Assembly: GCA_903907615.1 (NCBI GenBank)
Contig: CAIVOR010000039.1
Location: 1-5,299 of the forward strand
From: an uncultured Microbacteriaceae bacterium
GTDB taxonomy: Bacteria; Actinomycetota; Actinomycetes; Actinomycetales; Microbacteriaceae
Reading direction: 5' to 3'
DNA length: 5,299 nucleotides
Part shown: positions 1 to 5,154 of the stretch, piece by piece
Position numbering within the stretch: position 1 is the first letter of the stretch
How the letters are laid out: the number at the start of each line of letters is the position of its first letter
The notes under the pieces: generated by a model
The model's database searches: none
Seen by the model: only the letters and a program-made list of their open reading frames with translations
Told to the model about the DNA's origin: nothing
Translations under genes and position numbers: made by a program

Positions 1-297
1 GGCAATGACCACGGTCCACTCGAGCGAAATGCGACGCGCAACAAACGGCGTGAAGAGCGAGACGAACGCGAAGGCGAACGGGCCAACCGTGCCCAGCAGG
101 CCGTAGGTGACATCGGTCAGGCCGATGTCGGTGCTGATGCTCGCTGCCAGCGGCGAGTATGACGTGACGGCGGTGAGCAAGCCCAGCGCCATGAGCATGA
201 TGCCGAGGTAGGCGGCGAATCGGCCCTTGCGGAGGTTCATCGGGCCGGGTGCGGATATTGAAGAAGCGGGCGTCGTTGCCGGCTGAGCGTTCGTCAT
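1..297 (-). CDS. MFS transporter, N-terminal part (cut by window edge), possibly CynX/NimT-like
   Basis: The first 99 codons of a gene running off the left edge are open throughout. A polar, Ala/Pro/Thr-rich cytoplasmic tail of about 20 residues leads into a basic MNLRKGR segment. A first membrane helix follows at roughly residues 27-45 (AAYLGIMLMALGLLTAV), then a loop and a second hydrophobic segment (YGLLGTVGPFAFAFVSLFTP, about 66-85). The basic turn VARRISLEW follows, and a third helix is beginning. A helix 2 ending in 'P.VARR..LE' resembles the A-motif region of major facilitator proteins, particularly CynX/NimT-type anion transporters. The ATG at 297 is preferred; the in-frame ATG at 240 is an alternative. 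Neither has a clear Shine-Dalgarno sequence. Its upstream region is repeated in front of the SDR gene at the other end of the window. Import of an aromatic acid is inferred from context only. Confidence 0.8.
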   Translation of the reverse strand, partial: MTNAQPATTPASSISAPGPMNLRKGRFAAYLGIMLMALGLLTAVTSYSPLAASISTDIGLTDVTYGLLGTVGPFAFAFVSLFTPFVARRISLEWTVVIA

Positions 298-351
298 GTG
301 CCTAGCCAACCAGTTATTGCGCTGGTGCGCTTAGTTTCTGCGCGCACGGTG
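295..351 (-). promoter_or_regulatory. Copy A of a 57-base repeated upstream element (MFS gene)
   Basis: In gene sense this block starts CACCGTGCGC and ends CACATG on the start codon of the MFS gene. Aligned without gaps to 5062-5118 upstream of the SDR gene, it matches at 43 of 57 positions. Conservation is strongest at the two ends: about 20 bases from CACCGTGCGC to AAACTA, and about 21 bases from AACTG to CACATG. The middle is divergent. Matching ends cleanly beyond the CACCGTG edge. Neither gene has a Shine-Dalgarno sequence inside the block. A shared promoter with a regulator site is the natural reading, but no consensus -35/-10 pair is evident. Confidence 0.55.
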
Positions 352-376
352 CGAGGTTGATGCCAAGGCTCGATAG

Positions 377-706
377 TCAAGCGGTCAGGTCTGACGGTGC
401 CAGTTTCATGAGTGCGGCGAGCTTGGGCTTAAACACTGCAGGCCGGTCGAGAGTCTCCATCAACGCATTCCAGTCGGCTTCACTGAGTCGGAAGCTGCGC
501 TGATCGAGGATGGCGTTCTGAGCCGCCACTTTGGCTGCGTCGAGCACGAACTGCGAGACGCTCTTGTCTTGGAGTTCGGCGGCGGCCCGAAGGAGGGCGT
601 CTTCGCCGGCCGTTGTTCTGAGGTTGAGGCGCTCGGTGCGTGCGCGGGAGGAGACCCTTGACGGCGCCGGCGTCGCTGCCGCGGAGGCAGGTAGTGATTT
701 AGTCAC
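377..706 (-). CDS. DUF1778 / TacA-type ribbon-helix-helix antitoxin, apparently without a toxin
   Basis: A 109-residue protein. After a low-complexity Ala/Ser/Pro head (about residues 1-22) comes the DUF1778 pattern: RTERLNLRTT (the ribbon strand), a helix, SVSQFVLDAA (second helix), and the typical AQNAILDQRSFRLSEADWNAL tail that in TacA proteins wraps and neutralises the toxin. Known relatives repress their own operon and block a GNAT-family acetyltransferase (TacT) that acetylates aminoacyl-tRNA; that gene normally follows directly. Here only 79 bases separate the stop codon from the MFS start, so no toxin follows. The start is set at GTG 706-704 because AAGGAG (717-712) sits 5 bases upstream; a TTG at 736 would add ten residues but has no such site. 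It could act as a stand-alone regulator or be a remnant. Family assignment is firm; function here is not. Confidence 0.85.
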   Translation of the reverse strand: MTKSLPASAAATPAPSRVSSRARTERLNLRTTAGEDALLRAAAELQDKSVSQFVLDAAKVAAQNAILDQRSFRLSEADWNALMETLDRPAVFKPKLAALMKLAPSDLTA

Positions 707-711
707 GGCGG

Positions 712-717
712 CTCCTT
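712..717 (-). promoter_or_regulatory. Ribosome binding site that fixes the antitoxin start
   Basis: AAGGAG on the minus strand lies 5 bases before the GTG at 706-704. It lies inside the longer reading that begins at TTG 736, which argues that the shorter 109-residue protein is the real product. Confidence 0.75.
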
Positions 718-762
718 GCGAATTGAAAATGGGCAACGATTCATGAGAGCGATGAGTTCGCC

Positions 763-788
763 CCCTGCCTCAAAATTCTACCGCAGGG
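763..788. promoter_or_regulatory. Inverted repeat around a -10-like box, candidate antitoxin-gene operator
   Basis: CCCTGC (763-768) and GCAGGG (783-788) form a perfect 6-base inverted repeat separated by 14 bases. On the minus strand the spacer carries TAGAAT (780-775), a good -10-like hexamer about 70 bases upstream of the antitoxin GTG. No convincing -35 is visible at 17-18 bases. Ribbon-helix-helix antitoxins usually repress their own promoters by binding palindromes, so operator use is plausible. A terminator for the upstream iclR transcript is less likely, since no T tract follows on the minus strand. Confidence 0.35.
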
Positions 789-855
789 CTCAGCCACACG
801 GTCGAAGTTGTTCACATGCTGAGGCACACTAAACGCAGAGAGCTTGCGAAAACCG

Positions 856-1518
856 CTAGCCGCCCACGGCAGCGCCGATGCGGTCTGCCGACGCCATGAG
901 CACTTTGGCGATGTGCGCCACATCCACCTCGCGCGGAAAGTACAACACGGCGAGGGCGGCCGGCTGGTTACCTGCGATCACGAGTGGAACGGCAACCGCG
1001 GCCACGCCCGGAAGCACCTCGTCTTGGCTGAACTCGAAGTCGCGGGGCGGATACGTGGCGGGGTCCACCTGCGAGCGCAGCACCCGCCCGGGGGCACCGC
1101 GATCGATGGCGTGCCGACTGCCCGGTTTGCGGGCCACGGTGGTTCCCGCCTTCTGCGGCTCCGCGGTGCTGAGGGTCACGGCCGATTCGCCGTCGAAGGT
1201 GACGAGCATGGCGGTCATCTCGAGTTCGGCGGCGATTGCGGCAAGCTCGGGAGCGGCGGCCTCTTGCAAGCCCTTCGCCACGGACCGCGCCAGCGTGGCG
1301 AGTTTGGTTCCGAGAACCAGGCCGCCCGACGCATCGCGGTAGACGAAGCCCCGCTGCTCGAGCGTTTTCACTAGGCGATACGCCATCGAACGATGGATGC
1401 CCAACCGGGCACACAGCTCGGCAACGCTGAGGGGGGCATCCGATTCGCCAATGATCTCGAGCGCGGTGAGGCCACGAGACAGTGTCTGCGAACCGGCGTC
1501 GCTTGTGTCGGCGATCAT
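856..1518 (-). CDS. IclR-family transcriptional regulator, short form
   Basis: A 220-residue regulator. Residues about 13-70 form the winged helix-turn-helix domain: LSRGLTALEII, then SVAELCARLGIHRSMAYRLV with the recognition helix, then TLEQRGFV and a wing ending in LGTKL. The rest is an IclR effector-binding domain, with MLVTFDGESAVTLS, a GAPGRVL segment where family members have G(K/R)A.L, and a closing VAVPLVIAGNQPAALAVLYF strand pair. Typical members are about 250 residues. The deficit lies between GAPGRVL and VAAVAVPLV, where the usual helical stretch is reduced. ATG 1518 is the only usable start: an in-frame TGA lies at 1572-1570 with no ATG, GTG or TTG between, although the ribosome site is weak. 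Divergence from the monooxygenase gene suggests it controls that gene and itself, as in many aromatic-catabolism loci. Confidence 0.93.
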   Translation of the reverse strand: MIADTSDAGSQTLSRGLTALEIIGESDAPLSVAELCARLGIHRSMAYRLVKTLEQRGFVYRDASGGLVLGTKLATLARSVAKGLQEAAAPELAAIAAELEMTAMLVTFDGESAVTLSTAEPQKAGTTVARKPGSRHAIDRGAPGRVLRSQVDPATYPPRDFEFSQDEVLPGVAAVAVPLVIAGNQPAALAVLYFPREVDVAHIAKVLMASADRIGAAVGG

Positions 1519-1532
1519 GCGACTGTGCTCAT

Positions 1533-1571
1533 TCGTTTGCGCTCGTGTTCCTGGTCTCGTCGCTTGCGCTC
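1533..1571. repeat. Two near-identical 12-base direct repeats in the iclR leader
   Basis: TCGTTTGCGCTC (1533-1544) and TCGCTTGCGCTC (1560-1571) match at 11 of 12 positions and are 27 bases apart. The second copy overlaps the candidate -35 of the rightward promoter. They may be regulator half-sites or simply local low-complexity sequence; nothing decides between these. Confidence 0.35.
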
Positions 1572-1592
1572 ACCCCCGAGCGGAGGTAGCGT
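1564..1592 (+). promoter_or_regulatory. Candidate promoter of the monooxygenase gene
   Basis: TTGCGC (1564-1569) and TAGCGT (1587-1592) are 17 bases apart and fit a loose actinobacterial -35/-10 pair. Transcription would begin near 1599, inside the TTCTA/TAGAA palindrome, so a bound repressor would block initiation. The match is weak and an activator-dependent start is also possible. Confidence 0.3.
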
Positions 1593-1594
1593 TG

Positions 1595-1608
1595 TTCTAT
1601 ATTTAGAA
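1595..1608. promoter_or_regulatory. TTCTA-N4-TAGAA palindrome, candidate IclR operator
   Basis: A perfect 5-base inverted repeat with a 4-base AT-only centre (12 of 14 positions symmetric) lies in an AT-rich island of an otherwise GC-rich divergent gap. Palindromes of about 14-15 bases are typical targets of IclR-family dimers. It overlaps the candidate -10 of the leftward iclR promoter and the expected start point of the rightward promoter, so a single site could control both. Binding by the neighbouring IclR protein is inferred. Confidence 0.55.
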
Positions 1609-1633
1609 TAGTGTCTCAACTATAGAGACGCAA
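1605..1633 (-). promoter_or_regulatory. Candidate iclR promoter
   Basis: On the minus strand TTGCGT (1633-1628) and TATTCT (1610-1605) are separated by exactly 17 bases, a good sigma-70-type arrangement. The transcript would start near 1598 and carry a leader of about 80 bases before the iclR ATG. The -10 overlaps the TTCTA/TAGAA palindrome, and the spacer holds the GTCTC/GAGAC inverted repeat, which suits autorepression. Confidence 0.45.
1613..1629. promoter_or_regulatory. GTCTC-N7-GAGAC inverted repeat in the divergent control region
   Basis: GTCTC (1613-1617) and GAGAC (1625-1629) are perfect complements around a 7-base AT-rich centre. The repeat starts four bases after the TTCTA/TAGAA palindrome and lies within the spacer of the candidate iclR promoter. 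On the rightward transcript it would form a small hairpin about 7 bases before the ribosome site. It may be a second operator or an RNA element. Confidence 0.4.
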
Positions 1634-1636
1634 GTG

Positions 1637-1642
1637 AGGGAG
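1637..1642 (+). promoter_or_regulatory. Ribosome binding site that fixes the monooxygenase start
   Basis: AGGGAG lies 6 bases before GTG 1649-1651. It would be inside the coding region if the upstream GTG at 1634 were used, and that GTG has no comparable site. Confidence 0.7.
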
Positions 1643-1648
1643 CTTCTC

Positions 1649-3544
1649 GTGCAGTTTCACCAACGTGGCTACGTCTCGGCAGATCCTCGCCTGAAGGAGG
1701 CCGCCGGATACGGCATCGACCGCCCTGAGGACCTGCCCGACGAGATGGATGTGCTCGTGGTGGGCACCGGGCCCGCCGCCGTTGCCGTGATTGCCCAGCT
1801 CTCGCGCTTCCCCAGCATCAATGTTCGCGCCATCGAGAAGCGCGAGGGTCGACTTGAGCAGGGTCAGGCCGACGGCATCGCGTCGCGCACGGTGGAGACA
1901 TTCGCCGCCTTTGGCTTCTCCAGCGAAATTCAAGACGAGTCGTACCGCAACGTGGAGATGAACACGTGGTCGCCCGACCCCGCGAACCCCCAGAACATCG
2001 TTCGCGTCGACCGCGTGCCGGATGACGCCAAGGGACTCAGCGAATGGCCGCACATCTACGTGAACCAGTCGCGCGTGCTCGACTACTTCTTGCGCGACGC
2101 CGAGCGGGCTCCTGGGCGGGTCACGCCCAACTACGGCATTGAGTTCGTTGACCTCGCGATCGATCGCAGCCAGGAGTATCCGGTAGCGGCCACCGTTCGC
2201 TACGTTGCGGGCCCTCGTGCCGGAGAAGAGCGCACGGTTCGCGCCAAGTACATCGTGGGTGGCGACGGTGCTCGCAGCCAGGTGCGCCACGCCATGGGGC
2301 TCAAGATGGAAGGCGATGCCGCCCTGCACGCGTGGGGCGTGCTCGACCTACTGGTGAACACCGACTTTCCCGACTACCAAATCAAGTGCCTCATCCAGTC
2401 GCACGAACACGGCACGATTCTGCTCATCCCCCGCGAGGGTGGCTACCTCTCGCGCCTTTACGTTGACCTCGGCGACACCGACGAAGGCGACGGCGGCAAG
2501 GTGCGCGACACCCCGCAACAGGCCATCATCGATCGCGCCAACCAGATTCTGCACCCCTACACAATCGACGTGAAGGGTGTTGCCTGGTGGTCGGTCTATG
2601 AGGTGGCCCACCGTCTCGCCGACGGATTCGACGATGTGCCCGACGACCAGCGCGGCACACTGCACCCCCGCGCCTTCATCATGGGTGACGCCTGCCACAC
2701 CCACACGGCCAAAGCAGGTCAGGGCATGAACGTCTCGATTCAGGACGGCTGGAACCTCGCGTGGAAACTCGCGGCCGTTATCGAGGGTCGCGCGCCCGCG
2801 ACACTGCTCGACACCTACGCGTCGGAGCGCAAGGTGATTGCCAAGAACCTCATCGACTTCGACAAGGAATGGTCGACCCTCGTGGCCAAGCCCGCCGAGG
2901 AGTGGGACGACCCGTCCGGTCTCGCCAAGTTCTACGACGACACCTTTGAGTTTCCCATGGGCTACATGACCCAGTACCCCGCGAACCAGATCACCACCGG
3001 CATGCAGCACCAGGCCTTGGCCAAGGGGCTGCCCATCGGCAAGGCGTTCAAGTCGGCCGAGGTGATTCGTCGTGGAGACGTGCGCTGGCGCCACATCGGG
3101 CACCTGCACGAGGCCGACGGTCGCTGGCGTGTGTACGTGTTTGCCGACGCCGCCGCTCCGGCGCTCACGGGAACGCCCACCGCCGAGTTCGCCAACTGGT
3201 GGCAGAACGACCCGGCGTCACCCTACGTGCTCTACACGCCCGACGGCGGCGACACGGATGCCACCTTCGACACCAAGGTGATCTACCAGCAGGACTACAC
3301 CGAGGTTGAGCCCGGGCCTGTGCCCGACGTGTTCAAGCCCGTCAAGGTTCCGCTGGGACTCATCGACGTGAATCAGATCTTCTGCGCCGGACACGGCCGC
3401 GACATTTTCCGCGAACGCGAGATTTCGCGCGAGGGAGCCATCGTTGTGGTGCGTCCCGACCAGTACGTGGCCGGCATCTTCCCGCTGGATGCTCACGCCG
3501 AGGTAGCTGCGTTCTTCGCGCAGCACATGTTGCCGGTCACGTAG
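1649..3544 (+). CDS. FAD-dependent aromatic hydroxylase, 3-hydroxybenzoate 4-monooxygenase (MobA)/phenol hydroxylase type
   Basis: A 631-residue single-component flavoprotein that should hydroxylate a phenolic ring using NAD(P)H and O2. Starting at GTG 1649 gives MQFHQRGYV, the usual family beginning. The dinucleotide-binding turn is GTGPAA (39-44), with Ala in place of the last Gly. The DG motif is GGDGARS (204-210), and the second FAD motif is GDACHTHTAKAGQGMN (346-361). Residues about 465-631 form the thioredoxin-like C-terminal domain of phenol hydroxylases, with GLIDVNQIF and VRPDQYVAGIFPLDA. Length matches MobA (about 640). Asp75, His135, Lys246 and Tyr271 fall at or within one position of the active-site Asp75, His135, Lys247 and Tyr271 that I recall for Comamonas 3-hydroxybenzoate hydroxylase. 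That favours a 3-hydroxybenzoate-like substrate, giving protocatechuate. Exact substrate remains inferred; another hydroxyarene is possible. Confidence 0.9.
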   Translation: MQFHQRGYVSADPRLKEAAGYGIDRPEDLPDEMDVLVVGTGPAAVAVIAQLSRFPSINVRAIEKREGRLEQGQADGIASRTVETFAAFGFSSEIQDESYRNVEMNTWSPDPANPQNIVRVDRVPDDAKGLSEWPHIYVNQSRVLDYFLRDAERAPGRVTPNYGIEFVDLAIDRSQEYPVAATVRYVAGPRAGEERTVRAKYIVGGDGARSQVRHAMGLKMEGDAALHAWGVLDLLVNTDFPDYQIKCLIQSHEHGTILLIPREGGYLSRLYVDLGDTDEGDGGKVRDTPQQAIIDRANQILHPYTIDVKGVAWWSVYEVAHRLADGFDDVPDDQRGTLHPRAFIMGDACHTHTAKAGQGMNVSIQDGWNLAWKLAAVIEGRAPATLLDTYASERKVIAKNLIDFDKEWSTLVAKPAEEWDDPSGLAKFYDDTFEFPMGYMTQYPANQITTGMQHQALAKGLPIGKAFKSAEVIRRGDVRWRHIGHLHEADGRWRVYVFADAAAPALTGTPTAEFANWWQNDPASPYVLYTPDGGDTDATFDTKVIYQQDYTEVEPGPVPDVFKPVKVPLGLIDVNQIFCAGHGRDIFREREISREGAIVVVRPDQYVAGIFPLDAHAEVAAFFAQHMLPVT

Positions 3545-3616
3545 TTTCGCCACAGACGCGACTCACCACCCCGGCCCGTAATAGATTCGCTTAAGACGCT
3601 GAGACCGGGAGGCACC

Positions 3617-4237
3617 GTGAAGATATTCGACGTTCGTGATGTTCCTTTAGCAACGGATGCCCAACTCGCCGTTGTCGACAACCCCCGCCACCGGCACATC
3701 CTCAAGAACTTCCGTCGCCATGGGATCCTCGAGGTGTCTGGCCTGTGGCCGCAGATCCTCGATCCGATCATGACCGTGGAACACCCGCTCTACAAGATGT
3801 TCGAGGGCGGGCGCTACCACGTCTTCGACGGCATGGATCAGGTTCGCGGGTTCTACTCAATGATTACCGACGGCGAAGTGAACGTCTTCGGCCCTATTGA
3901 AGAGCACGTCGCCGTGAGCGACCACGGCATTTTTACCGAGGCCATCTTTGCCCGCGTGGTGCGCGGTGACTCGCCCTTCCTGACCCCAGAGGACGGCGTC
4001 GACGCTGACGGCATTTACCAAATCACCAACCACATCGCTATGGCGTGGCCCTACGAAAAGGGCCGCCTGCAGGGCGAACACGTCTGGGAAAACAACCTCA
4101 GCCGTGAGGTTCACGAGGTGGGCGACGAGAGTTACCTGATCAGCCCCGAGCAGGCACGCGAGCGGTTGGCTCCCCTGCTGGCGCAGAGCCCGCTCGACGA
4201 AATCGTCGAAGGGCTAAAACTTTTTGCCGACGACTAG
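3617..4237 (+). CDS. SnoaL/NTF2-like protein, function unknown
   Basis: A soluble protein of 206 residues, without signal peptide or membrane helix. GGGAGG (3607-3612) lies 4 bases before the GTG start. The N-terminal half looks like an NTF2/SnoaL cone fold: helix RHRHILKNFRRHGILEVSG (24-42), then VEHPLY (54-59), then DGMDQVRGFYSM (71-82), where SnoaL proteins have a similar 'G...V..fY' helix. Strands with GPIEEHVAVSDHG (92-104) and LQGEHVWENN (151-160) follow. His27, His35, His56, His97, His103, His139 and His155 are numerous for its size and could line a pocket. Relatives include polyketide cyclases, hydratases, isomerases and ring-hydroxylating subunits. It follows the monooxygenase by 72 bases in the same direction, so joint action on the same compound is likely. 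The fold is moderately certain; the activity is not known. Confidence 0.7.
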   Translation: MKIFDVRDVPLATDAQLAVVDNPRHRHILKNFRRHGILEVSGLWPQILDPIMTVEHPLYKMFEGGRYHVFDGMDQVRGFYSMITDGEVNVFGPIEEHVAVSDHGIFTEAIFARVVRGDSPFLTPEDGVDADGIYQITNHIAMAWPYEKGRLQGEHVWENNLSREVHEVGDESYLISPEQARERLAPLLAQSPLDEIVEGLKLFADD

Positions 4238-4255
4238 CCGGGACGCCGTTCGCTT

Positions 4256-4275
4256 CGCTAGCTCCTGAGCGAGCG
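4256..4275. terminator. Hairpin at the convergent gene ends, possible bidirectional terminator
   Basis: CGCTAGCTC (4256-4264) and GAGCGAGCG (4267-4275) pair with one mismatch around a very short loop, across the stop codon of the SDR gene and 18 bases past the stop of the SnoaL-like gene. An overlapping perfect palindrome CGAGCGCTCG lies at 4270-4279. There is no T tract on either strand, so this is a weak call that rests mainly on position. Confidence 0.25.
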
Positions 4276-5064
4276 CTCGTGCGCGCCACGTAGTTCCGCG
4301 TGACGGGCATCCACGACCGGCCAGGTTTCGGGGTGAGTGACGATGAACTTCTCGCCGGTGCGCATGGCGTGGATGACCATCGCCGCCACCTCGTCGGGCT
4401 CGAGTCGCGTGAGGGGCGGCACAAAATCCCCGCTGTTCGGCGAGTTCTTGTTGAATCCGGGGCGCTTGCGCGAGTTCTCATCGATGGCGGTGCGCACGGG
4501 CGCGGGAAGCAGGATGGAAAACCCGATGGGGGAATCGGCAAGCTCGGCGGCCAGCGCCTCGGTGAGGGCGTTCATGGCTGCCTTCGATGCGGCGTAAGCG
4601 GTTCCGCCGGGCGCGGCGAGGAAGCCGGCCAGCGAGGATACGTTCACGATGTAGCCACCGGTGGGGTTGTGCTTCAGAAGGGGCACGAACGACTTGAGGC
4701 CGTGGAGCACGCCCCAGAAGTTGACGTCGAACACCCAGTGGAAGTCTTCAATGCTGAGGTCGTCAAACGGTGCGAGTGCGCCGAGGCCAGCGTTGTTGAC
4801 AAGAATGTCGACCTTGCCAAAGTCTTTCTCGACGCGGTCGGCGAGAGCCTGCACGGCGGCGGCATCGCGCACGTCGGCCACAATCGGCGTCGCGCCAATC
4901 TCGGCAGCCACGGCTGTGAGGGTCGTCTCGTTGGAGCCCGTCACGATGACCGTGGCGCCCTCGGCAATGAGGGCCTCGGCGATGCCACGGCCAATGCCCG
5001 AGGATCCCCCGGTGACCACAGCCACGAGACCGGTGAAGTCGCTGATCTTTTTGTCGTTGCTCAT
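4258..5064 (-). CDS. Short-chain dehydrogenase/reductase (SDR), classical type
   Basis: A 268-residue cytosolic NAD(P)-dependent oxidoreductase with a complete classical motif set. The cofactor loop is TGGSSGIG (18-25). Asp64 (ADVRD) contacts adenine, NNAG is at 90-93, and Asn115 is in DVNFWG. The catalytic triad is Ser144 (NVSSLAG), Tyr157 and Lys161 (YAASK), followed by PAPVRT (187-192). The second strand ends in VTGSN with no acidic residue, which leans toward NADP(H) but is not decisive. The ATG at 5064 lacks a Shine-Dalgarno sequence. Its upstream block duplicates that of the MFS gene. The gene points toward the SnoaL-like gene, with 20 bases between stop codons, so it is not in that operon. 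A role in oxidising or reducing an alcohol/ketone in the same pathway is inferred; the substrate cannot be read from the sequence. Confidence 0.93.
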   Translation of the reverse strand: MSNDKKISDFTGLVAVVTGGSSGIGRGIAEALIAEGATVIVTGSNETTLTAVAAEIGATPIVADVRDAAAVQALADRVEKDFGKVDILVNNAGLGALAPFDDLSIEDFHWVFDVNFWGVLHGLKSFVPLLKHNPTGGYIVNVSSLAGFLAAPGGTAYAASKAAMNALTEALAAELADSPIGFSILLPAPVRTAIDENSRKRPGFNKNSPNSGDFVPPLTRLEPDEVAAMVIHAMRTGEKFIVTHPETWPVVDARHAELRGAHERSLRS

Positions 5065-5118
5065 GTGACTAGCAAAGCAGTTGCGGAGCCGGCGTGACTA
5101 GTTTTTGGGCGCACGGTG
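5062..5118 (-). promoter_or_regulatory. Copy B of the 57-base repeated upstream element (SDR gene)
   Basis: This is the counterpart of 295-351. In gene sense it runs from CACCGTGCGC to the CACATG that contains the SDR start codon, with 43 of 57 positions identical and no gap. This copy also contains CTAGTCAC twice, 29 bases apart, once just after the conserved left core and once just before the ATG; copy A has degenerate versions (CTAAGCGC, CTAGGCAC) at the same places. The paired motif could be two binding sites for one regulator. Confidence 0.55.
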
Positions 5119-5124
5119 GTGTTT

Positions 5125-5141
5125 ATCCGCGCGAGGCGGAT
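5125..5141. other. ATCCGC-N5-GCGGAT inverted repeat between the membrane-protein and SDR genes
   Basis: A perfect 6-base inverted repeat with a 5-base centre lies 14 bases beyond the stop of the leftward membrane-protein gene and just upstream of copy B of the repeated element. It could be a weak terminator for that gene or an operator for the SDR promoter. No T tract follows on either strand. Confidence 0.3.
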
Positions 5142-5154
5142 TAGCGAGGTCGCG

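Noticed and set aside
707..736. Longer antitoxin reading starting at TTG 736
   Set aside because: The strong AAGGAG site lies inside this extension and is well spaced for the GTG at 706.
844..1374. Rightward open frame (176 codons) opposite iclR
   Set aside because: Antisense to a clear IclR protein; composition typical of a complementary-strand shadow.
1634..1648. Longer monooxygenase reading starting at GTG 1634
   Set aside because: The extension contains the ribosome site, and family members begin with the MQFH-like sequence encoded from 1649.
1616..2329. Leftward open frame (237 codons) opposite the monooxygenase N-terminus
   Set aside because: High-GC shadow of a well-supported flavoprotein; no domain, and it would begin inside that gene.
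2348..3109. Leftward open frame (253 codons) opposite the monooxygenase middle
   Set aside because: Same reason: Val/Gly/His-rich antisense translation without motifs.
3579..3587. TAATAGATT as a -10 box for a separate promoter of the SnoaL-like gene
   Set aside because: No acceptable -35 lies 16-18 bases upstream; read-through from the monooxygenase gene is enough to explain expression.
4270..4279. Perfect palindrome CGAGCGCTCG as a regulator site
   Set aside because: It lies in the coding end of the SDR gene, is pure GC-rich low complexity, and is better treated as part of the possible terminator hairpin.
4300..5097. Long rightward open frame (265 codons) opposite the SDR gene
   Set aside because: It is the antisense shadow of a gene with a full set of SDR motifs; its translation is Gly/Arg/His-rich, with no recognisable domain.
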